DNA from: Calditrichia bacterium
GTDB taxonomy: Bacteria > Calditrichota > Calditrichia > RBG-13-44-9 > J075
Reading direction: 5' to 3'
DNA: 64,000 nt
NCBI GenBank assembly: GCA_028284905.1
Contig: JANQQU010000093.1
Coordinates: 124,001 to 188,000, forward strand
Within the stretch, counting starts at the first letter, position 1. Every line of letters begins with the position of its first letter. The translations under genes were made by a program, and so were the position numbers. The notes under the pieces were generated by a model that was given only the letters and a program-made list of their open reading frames with translations, was not told where the DNA came from and searched no databases. Shown here piece after piece: positions 9,211-15,734 of this stretch.

Positions 9211-10578
9211 ATGAAAGTGCTTAATTGGGGATTTATTTCTTTATTTTCATTTTTTCTAACTACTGCCACTTTTGCACAAATTCCTCAAATTCTTTCTTAT
9301 CAGGGAGTGTTAACAGATAGTGCAGGTGTTCCATTTGCCGATAACCCTTATGAAATAACCTTCCGCCTCTATGAGGAAGCAGAAGATGGAAGTGTTCTTT
9401 GGTCAGAAGCAGATATTGTTATGACAAGTAAGGGATTGTTTAATACTATTCTCGGCGACCAGAATAATTTCTATCCTACAATAAAATTTGATAGGCAGTA
9501 TTGGTTGAGTCTTCAGGTTGGGAATGAAGCCGAACTCTTGCCAAGAATTGCCCTTACAAGTACTCCCTATAGTATTCACAGTCTTAATGCCGATACAGCA
9601 CAATTCGCCTTGAGAAGCATTGCAGATTCTACATGGATTAATCAGGGAATAAATATTTATCGTTTGTCCGGATTTGTTGGAATTGGTAAGGCTGCACCTG
9701 AGGCCAGATTGCACCTTCGGGGATCAGAGAATAACGGAGCGAATGCTGCTTTAAAAATAGAATCTAGTAACTCATTGATGTTAATTGATGGCAATGAGAT
9801 TGATGAAGTTAACGGTGGACTTTTTTTGAATCATAATTCTCCTCATAAATTGATTCTTGCGACTGGAGGTGGATTAGTTGGAGTTGGTACTACAATTCCT
9901 TCAGGAGGTAAACTTCATGTAGTGGGGTCTGATAATAACGGTACAAGTGCCAGCTTAAAAATAGAATCCGGTGATCAGGTAATGCTGATCGATGGTAATG
10001 AAATAGACGTGACAACCGGTGCTTTATGGCTAAACAATAATTCACAAAATAGAGTATTAATATCACCGAACGGCGGTAATGTCGGTATTGGTACTTCCTC
10101 CCCTAATTCAACACTTCATGTAGAAGGCACTACACGAACTAAGATATTAGAGATTACCGGTGGGGCTGATTTAGCTGAGCCTTTTGAAATGACGGGCTCA
10201 ATAAATCTGACACCTGGTGCGTTGGTTGTGATTGATAAAGAGAACCCGGGTAAACTCAAAGTTAGTGAAACATCTTATGACAGTAAAGTAGCCGGGGTAA
10301 TAAGCGGTGCTGGAGGAATTGAACCAGGATTAACCTTAAAGCAAGATGGAGTTTTGGATAGTGGGCAAAATGTCGCCCTTACCGGGAGGGTATATGCCTT
10401 AGCCACGTCTCAAAACGGTGAAATCCAACCCGGAGATTTGTTAACTACTTCCAATATTGCCGGCCATGCTATGAAAGCCACCGATCTGCAAAAACGCTCC
10501 GGAGCTATTATTGGTAAAGCAATGTCTCCGCTTACAGATGGTGAAGGATTAGTCATGGTTTTAGTTAATTTGCAATGA
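9211..10578 (+). CDS. Exported tail-fibre-like protein with C-terminal GADLAEPF-type domain
   Basis: A 455-residue protein with a signal peptide (SLFSFFLTTATFAQ) and good Shine-Dalgarno AGGAGGT. The N-terminal domain (IPQILSYQGVLTDSAGVPF to ALTSTPYSIHSLNADTA) is typical of exported fibre-like proteins of FCB bacteria. The middle has two about 75-residue repeats (GSENNGANAALKIESS..., GSDNNGTSASLKIESG...) ending VGIGTxxPxxxLHVEG, a motif seen in trimeric phage-tail-like stalks. The last about 150 residues (GADLAEPFEM, GRVYALAT, PGDLLTTSNIAGHAM, GAIIGKAM, VMVLVNLQ) form a conserved domain shared with the paralogue at 11932-13656. No T9SS sorting domain, so export beyond the periplasm is unclear. 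Function unknown; a trimeric surface fibre is the best guess. First gene of an apparent operon. Confidence 0.8.
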   Translation: MKVLNWGFISLFSFFLTTATFAQIPQILSYQGVLTDSAGVPFADNPYEITFRLYEEAEDGSVLWSEADIVMTSKGLFNTILGDQNNFYPTIKFDRQYWLSLQVGNEAELLPRIALTSTPYSIHSLNADTAQFALRSIADSTWINQGINIYRLSGFVGIGKAAPEARLHLRGSENNGANAALKIESSNSLMLIDGNEIDEVNGGLFLNHNSPHKLILATGGGLVGVGTTIPSGGKLHVVGSDNNGTSASLKIESGDQVMLIDGNEIDVTTGALWLNNNSQNRVLISPNGGNVGIGTSSPNSTLHVEGTTRTKILEITGGADLAEPFEMTGSINLTPGALVVIDKENPGKLKVSETSYDSKVAGVISGAGGIEPGLTLKQDGVLDSGQNVALTGRVYALATSQNGEIQPGDLLTTSNIAGHAMKATDLQKRSGAIIGKAMSPLTDGEGLVMVLVNLQ

Positions 10579-10594
10579 TACAAGGAATATAAAT

Positions 10595-11887
10595 ATGAAT
10601 TCCAGTTTAATATTTGGCAATAAATATCATACTGCATTGATTGAAATCGTGCTGCTGTTTGTGCCATTTTTCCTGCTTTCACAAAACCATTCGAGAAAAT
10701 CTTATGAAGGTTACTACCTGAAATATGAGACATACCCGGAAGATGCAACGAATTGGTGGATGTACAATGGACTCGAAGTTCAAGGGGTAACGCATGACGA
10801 TGACAATTGGTATTTTACCCTTACATTTAAAGGTGGGGGGAACGGAATTTTGCGAAGAATACCACGATCCGTTCCATTGGCTTCCGGAGCAATTCAACCG
10901 TCAAACCCTGGCATTAAATCGATAACGATGCAAGAAGTACCGGAGCTGGCCGCTCATAATTATTGGCATTGGGGTGACCCTGACCATTATAGATATGATG
11001 AAGTTGATTATATACTCATCCCGATTCCTGGACCGATAATCGCCTGTTTCCGTGCATCAGACTTGGCATTCATCAATTATGCACATTTAGATGGGAATAT
11101 TCAAGATTATGCTGGCTGGTGTGCGGTTAATTCCGAAGGAAATATTTATACTTCAAGTAATCATGCTTGGGGAGTTTTGGAATATGAAGTTGACTGGCCA
11201 ACCTTATTAAACTCAAGTAGTCATAATGCATTGAGTTATGTTGCTGATTATCCATTTCATGATATAAACGGATCTCCAATACAACTTCTTCATATGCAGG
11301 GTGGAGAATTTACTCCCAGCGATGAATTACTCTATGTGGTATGTGGGAGTGCCGGATGTCTGGGCATTGGACCAGGGCAGCCTGAACCATCCGACGGTAT
11401 CCATGTTTTTGAAACAAATACCTGGAAAGATATAAAACGCTCTACCAATACAAGTGGTGGCAATTCACATTTCAATTATACTTTTGATAATAGCTGTGCA
11501 TGTTTCGTTTTTGGCTCACAAACTCCTGAAGGATTAACAATTTGGGATTTGGATGATGGCAGTGCCCCATTTATCAGTGGTCAGTTACATGTAATAGTTG
11601 ATCATTACAACATAAAATTTTGTGATGATGCTATAACGATGCAACATTTTGGAAAAAATATATATGTTGATAAAGTAACAGGCGTGGATCCACCGACAAC
11701 TCCCCTGACTGGAACAATTACCAAACCTTTTAAATCCATTGAGTCTGCGTACAATTTTTATCCGGTATGGGATGGTGCTCAATTGATAATCAAACCTGGA
11801 ATATATAGTGAGGTTGGCATCTTTGATACTCGTATTTTTCTGAAAAGTCAGGGATCAGGATCGGTTATAATAGGCCAAGGACTCTAA
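10595..11887 (+). CDS. Exported protein of unknown function with C-terminal beta-helix-like module
   Basis: A 430-residue protein starting 16 bp after the previous gene. A hydrophobic N-terminus (IEIVLLFVPFFLLSQ) looks like a signal peptide. The body (EVQGVTHDDDNWYFTLT, YILIPIPGPIIACFRASDL, LLHMQGGEFTPSDELLYVV) looks like repeated beta blades and may be a propeller; no family is recognised. The last about 55 residues (TGTITKPFKSIESAYN, LIIKPGIYSEVGI, GSVIIGQ) resemble a short right-handed beta-helix start and recur at the end of the astacin-like protease at 13694-14740. Codons are A/T-rich, like its neighbours. Start chosen at the ATG with an AAGGAATA stretch upstream. Confidence 0.75.
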   Translation: MNSSLIFGNKYHTALIEIVLLFVPFFLLSQNHSRKSYEGYYLKYETYPEDATNWWMYNGLEVQGVTHDDDNWYFTLTFKGGGNGILRRIPRSVPLASGAIQPSNPGIKSITMQEVPELAAHNYWHWGDPDHYRYDEVDYILIPIPGPIIACFRASDLAFINYAHLDGNIQDYAGWCAVNSEGNIYTSSNHAWGVLEYEVDWPTLLNSSSHNALSYVADYPFHDINGSPIQLLHMQGGEFTPSDELLYVVCGSAGCLGIGPGQPEPSDGIHVFETNTWKDIKRSTNTSGGNSHFNYTFDNSCACFVFGSQTPEGLTIWDLDDGSAPFISGQLHVIVDHYNIKFCDDAITMQHFGKNIYVDKVTGVDPPTTPLTGTITKPFKSIESAYNFYPVWDGAQLIIKPGIYSEVGIFDTRIFLKSQGSGSVIIGQGL

Positions 11888-11931
11888 ATTAATATCTTAT
11901 TTAATTTACAATTATACTGTTGAGGTGTGCG

Positions 11932-13656
11932 ATGAAATACTTTGGATCTATTTTGGCAATAGTTCTTTTCATCTTCTCTACAAACTTTGTTATTGCTCAA
12001 ATTCCTCAAACGCTTTCATATCAGGGTGTATTGACCAATCCTAATGGAGAACCTTACCCAAATGATACTTATATGATGACATTTCGTTTATATGTAACAG
12101 AAAATGGAGGCGATGCTTTATGGGCAGAAACAGACCCTGTGGAAACCAATCGTGGGCTATTTCATACGATATTAGGCAATCAAGTAAATTTCGAACCAAT
12201 TGTTAAATTTGACCGGCGCTACTGGCTTGGAATACAATTGGAGAATGAGCAGGAGCTTACCCCCCGGATTCCTTTGACTAGCGTTGCATACAGTTTCAAT
12301 GCTACTCGTGCAGATACAGCTAATGTTGCTTTAAATTCCATCTATAATTCTGCCTGGATGTCTAATGAGGACGATACTTATCTGATAAACGGGAATATAG
12401 GGATAGGGACTGCATCTCCCAGCAGAAAACTTCACATAAAAGATACGAATTATGTTGCTTTAGCAATAGAAAATGAAAATTCAGCATTTGCAAAACAACT
12501 ACAGTTCAGGGTGAATAACCAAACCCGTTGGTATTTTAGTGTGATCAATGAAGAGATTGGCAGTGATGAAGGTTCCGACTTTTATTTAGTGCGGAGGGGA
12601 GATAATAGCGCTGTATTGGGAACACCTCTGTTTATCGAACGGGCAACCGGTAATATCGGAATTGAGACTACTAATCCTACAACTAGGCTCGATGTTAATG
12701 GTGGAACGAAAGTTGGGAATGTATTTAGTAGCCCGAAATACGAAGATCATTTTGTCGTCCGATCTAATGGTAATTTGGCTTTTGAAGGTGGTCAAATTTT
12801 TACCAATGGAGACGGTGCTCAATATAATGGAATTAAATTTAGTTCTGCCTATTCTAGTGGTACACCCCAACTGCGGATTGGTGAAGTTGCATTAAATGCA
12901 CCAAATACTTTTACAAAAGACTATCTAAGCTTTCGGGTTGGTAATGTAGGAATTGGAACGACAAACCCGCTAGGTACGCTAGATGTATTATCTGGAAATT
13001 CCGCCGATGGGGTCGTACGTATAAGGTCACATCCTTCAATTCTTGATCAAGGAGGTATTGTTCATCATCAGGGTAGAGAATATGCCTGGCAGGAAGTTGC
13101 TCAAGGAACTGGTACGACAACAGGCTCTCTAAGCTATCATTATGTTTTAAATACATCGCCGGAAACTAAAGTCAAAGAGGATGTAATGGTATTGAATGCT
13201 AATGGAACAGTTAGTGTAAAAGTTCTACAAATAACCGGGGGGGCAGATTTAGCCGAGCCATTTGAAATGTCTGATTCGCAAAAACTGAAACCAGGGACGC
13301 TAGTTGTAATAGATGAAGTAAATCCAGGTAAACTAAAAATGAGCAATGCGCCTTATGATCGGAAAGTAGCCGGTATTATTAGCGGTGCAGGAGGGATTGA
13401 GCCTGGGCTGACTTTAAGCCAGGACAGTATTTGGGAAAATGGGCAAAATGTAGCCCTAACCGGTAGAGTATACGCTATGTCAACAACTGAAAATGGTCCG
13501 ATCAAACCAGGGGATTTATTGACAACATCAAACATACCCGGACATGCTATGAGAATTAAAGACAATAACAAAGCGCAAGGTGCAATTATCGGGAAAGCTA
13601 TGACTTCCTTGGAAAGCGGCCGCGGATTAGTTCTGGTATTAGTAACGCTCCAGTAA
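11932..13656 (+). CDS. Exported tail-fibre-like protein, paralogue of the 9211 gene
   Basis: About 574 residues. The ATG at 11932, after GAGGTG, gives a clean signal peptide (FGSILAIVLFIFSTNFVIAQ); a TTG at 11920 in the same frame is less likely. It has the same layout as the protein at 9211: N-terminal IPQTLSYQGVLTNPNGEPY, a middle with several NIGIGTxxPxxxLxV repeats, and the C-terminal domain GADLAEPFEM, GRVYAMST, PGDLLTTSNIPGHAM, GAIIGKAM, LVLVLVTLQ. The two C-terminal domains are also very similar at DNA level, so they are recent duplicates or under gene conversion, while the stalks differ. Role unknown; two related fibres with different shafts are suggested. Confidence 0.8.
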   Translation: MKYFGSILAIVLFIFSTNFVIAQIPQTLSYQGVLTNPNGEPYPNDTYMMTFRLYVTENGGDALWAETDPVETNRGLFHTILGNQVNFEPIVKFDRRYWLGIQLENEQELTPRIPLTSVAYSFNATRADTANVALNSIYNSAWMSNEDDTYLINGNIGIGTASPSRKLHIKDTNYVALAIENENSAFAKQLQFRVNNQTRWYFSVINEEIGSDEGSDFYLVRRGDNSAVLGTPLFIERATGNIGIETTNPTTRLDVNGGTKVGNVFSSPKYEDHFVVRSNGNLAFEGGQIFTNGDGAQYNGIKFSSAYSSGTPQLRIGEVALNAPNTFTKDYLSFRVGNVGIGTTNPLGTLDVLSGNSADGVVRIRSHPSILDQGGIVHHQGREYAWQEVAQGTGTTTGSLSYHYVLNTSPETKVKEDVMVLNANGTVSVKVLQITGGADLAEPFEMSDSQKLKPGTLVVIDEVNPGKLKMSNAPYDRKVAGIISGAGGIEPGLTLSQDSIWENGQNVALTGRVYAMSTTENGPIKPGDLLTTSNIPGHAMRIKDNNKAQGAIIGKAMTSLESGRGLVLVLVTLQ

Positions 13657-13693
13657 AACTTCTTTATCATTTTAAATCACGAGGAGTAAGAAC

Positions 13694-14740
13694 ATGAAGT
13701 ATAGAAATCCTCTCTTGTTAACCTTGTTAATTAGTGGTTGGGGAATTGCACTCTTCCCCAGAGTTGCTGAAGCGCAGACCTATTTGCCGCAAGAGTATTC
13801 GGAGCAAACAATCGCTTCCCAAACGGGTGAAATGACACCGCCGCTCAAGATACCTGAAGGTTATATGCTTTTTGAAGGCGATATACTGCTGCCGGAAGAT
13901 TATTTTGAAAATAACGAAGCAGCGTTTAATGTAAATCTGTGGCCTGATGGTATCGTTCCTTTTGAATTTAATGCCAATGTTTCCGCAAATAATCAAGACC
14001 GTATGCTCGATGCAATGGCTGAGATAGAAGGAGATGCACATATCGTTTTCATACCTAGGATCAACGAGTCCAACTATATCCATATTCAGAGTGACAGTTT
14101 TAACTACTCGACTGGCATTGGTATGCAGGAGGGGAAACAAACAATTGGTTTAATTAGTTGGTGGTCAAAAATTGTCATAATACATGAATTATTTCATGCT
14201 CTGGGAATATGGCATGAGCAAAGCAGGAGCGATCGCGATAACTTTATTCAAATAAACTGGCAAAACATGGGAACATCCAACGATACTACCTGGCAGTTTA
14301 CAAAACAAAATCACGCTGGCGTTTATCCCAAACAAGCATATGGCCTTCCTGATTCGCTCACTTATGATTTTGATTCTATGATGCACTATGGGCAGTTCGA
14401 TTTCTCTAATAATGGTCAGCGAACCATTACTGTTTTAGCGCCGAACCAAAGCTGGCAAAACCGGATTGGTCAAAGAAGTCATATCAGTTTTCTAGATTCG
14501 CTGACCTTGAATTTCCTTTATCCTGAAGATCATTGGCATTTTGTGGATATTACTCATATTGGATCTCAAACAGGAACGTTTTTAGAACCTTATATGGAAT
14601 TTATAAATGCTATTAACAATCCTAATGTTACAGCAGGTAGTAAGATGCTAATTCAACCGGCGCATTACTCAGCTGTCGGGATATATAATAAAGCTATAAG
14701 CATAACAGCACCACTCGGGAACGTTACACTCGGTCAATAA
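13694..14740 (+). CDS. Exported astacin-type (M12A) zinc metalloprotease
   Basis: A 348-residue protein with signal peptide (LLLTLLISGWGIALF, cleavage near VAEA) and Shine-Dalgarno GAGGAG. The zinc site HELFHALGIWHEQSRSDRD matches the astacin signature HExxHxxGxxHExxRxDRD, and the Met-turn SMMHYG follows, so all three His ligands, the catalytic Glu and the Met-turn are present. It should cut proteins or peptides outside the cytoplasm; the substrate is unknown but could be a neighbouring fibre protein. The last about 55 residues (TGTFLEPYMEFINAIN, YSAVGIYNKAI, GNVTLGQ) match the C-terminal module of the 10595 gene. No T9SS sorting domain. Confidence 0.88.
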   Translation: MKYRNPLLLTLLISGWGIALFPRVAEAQTYLPQEYSEQTIASQTGEMTPPLKIPEGYMLFEGDILLPEDYFENNEAAFNVNLWPDGIVPFEFNANVSANNQDRMLDAMAEIEGDAHIVFIPRINESNYIHIQSDSFNYSTGIGMQEGKQTIGLISWWSKIVIIHELFHALGIWHEQSRSDRDNFIQINWQNMGTSNDTTWQFTKQNHAGVYPKQAYGLPDSLTYDFDSMMHYGQFDFSNNGQRTITVLAPNQSWQNRIGQRSHISFLDSLTLNFLYPEDHWHFVDITHIGSQTGTFLEPYMEFINAINNPNVTAGSKMLIQPAHYSAVGIYNKAISITAPLGNVTLGQ

Positions 14741-14775
14741 ATAATCATGTAGATTATTAGCAGGAAGGAACTGTA

Positions 14776-15324
14776 ATGAACAGGTGTATAATATTCTTAA
14801 TATTTAATATAATTATCTTTTCACTTTGTGCTTATTCCCAGAGTTCAAGAATAGTTACCTACTCTTTCACTTCAGGCTTTGCTGTCCTGACGGATGCAAA
14901 TACAACTGTAACTTCTTCAGTTGGAGAAACTCTAGTGGGAATAAGCCAGGCTGAAAATACTATCCTCAGAAGCGGATTTCTTGGATATCATAGGATTACT
15001 GTAGGCTTAGACGGTGAACCACAACATGAAAATTTGCCGAAAACTTATTCATTAAGCCAGAATTATCCCAATCCATTCAATCCGTCAACAATTATTAAAT
15101 TTGGATTGCCGAAAGCGGGACATGCAATACTTGAAGTTTACAATATCCTCGGACAAAGAGTTGCGATTTTAATCGACGGTTATCAGCCAGCTGGTTATCA
15201 TGAAATAAGTTTTAATGCTCAGCACTTAGCCAGTGGCGTGTACGTTTACAGACTGACTACTGGTGAAACTGGAACTAATGCTGGTCAATTCTCTGCAGTT
15301 CGAAAGATGATATTTATGAAATAA
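14776..15324 (+). CDS. Small exported protein with T9SS C-terminal sorting domain
   Basis: A 182-residue protein. Signal peptide (IIFLIFNIIIFSLCAYSQ), a short N-terminal domain (SGFAVLTDANTTVTSSVGE, ILRSGFLGY) seen in many sorted proteins, then the sorting domain SQNYPNPFNPSTIIKF, LEVYNILGQRV, GYHEISFNAQHLASGVYVYR, ending KMIFMK. Such domains direct transfer through the type IX secretion system and surface attachment; porU and porV homologues are at 43120-49245. With about 90 residues outside the sorting domain it may serve as an anchor rather than an enzyme. Last gene of the A/T-rich cluster; no terminator hairpin was seen after it. Confidence 0.85.
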   Translation: MNRCIIFLIFNIIIFSLCAYSQSSRIVTYSFTSGFAVLTDANTTVTSSVGETLVGISQAENTILRSGFLGYHRITVGLDGEPQHENLPKTYSLSQNYPNPFNPSTIIKFGLPKAGHAILEVYNILGQRVAILIDGYQPAGYHEISFNAQHLASGVYVYRLTTGETGTNAGQFSAVRKMIFMK

Positions 15325-15422
15325 ATTTTAAGGCTCTTGAATTAAAGGGAGACTTGAGTATAAACACATCTGGATTCCAAAATTGTGTTTAGGAACAGGG
15401 GATAGCCGAGGTAAATATACTA

Positions 15423-15582
15423 TCACTCCATCAACCATTCTATCTCATCCAGAAAACGATCCATCAACTGCGCGGTAGCTTGGATGGGCGCTGGGGGAGG
15501 TCATGCCCACATCAGCATCTTAGAAGAGATCTATGGAGCCGGTGGAATTATCCGGTAAAGGAAGCCTGGAGAAGCGTTGTGG
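15423..15582 (-). pseudogene. Decayed copy of the 3' end of pepF
   Basis: The minus strand of 15423-15582 aligns over about 155 bp with the 3' end of the intact pepF at 22017-23855. Read back from its stop, this copy gives APIQATAQLMDRFLDEIE then WLME; the intact gene gives APIEATAQLMDRLLDKME then GLMG. Both keep the stop in the same place. Upstream the copy is out of frame and has a TGA, and similarity fades near 15590, so it is a non-coding remnant. The rest of the 15325-15734 gap shows no gene; it ends with the Shine-Dalgarno AAAGAGGTGA of the next gene. Confidence 0.85.
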
Positions 15583-15734
15583 GCAGCTGTTATTTGTAGC
15601 GCCCTCAATTGGTGAGATAAAATTATCTGATTAAGTAAAATCAGACATATTAAAAACTAATGATTTATCTGTGTCAAAAACTTGCTCATATAACCAATAT
15701 TCGCAGCAATTACAATCCACAAAGAGGTGACTCT

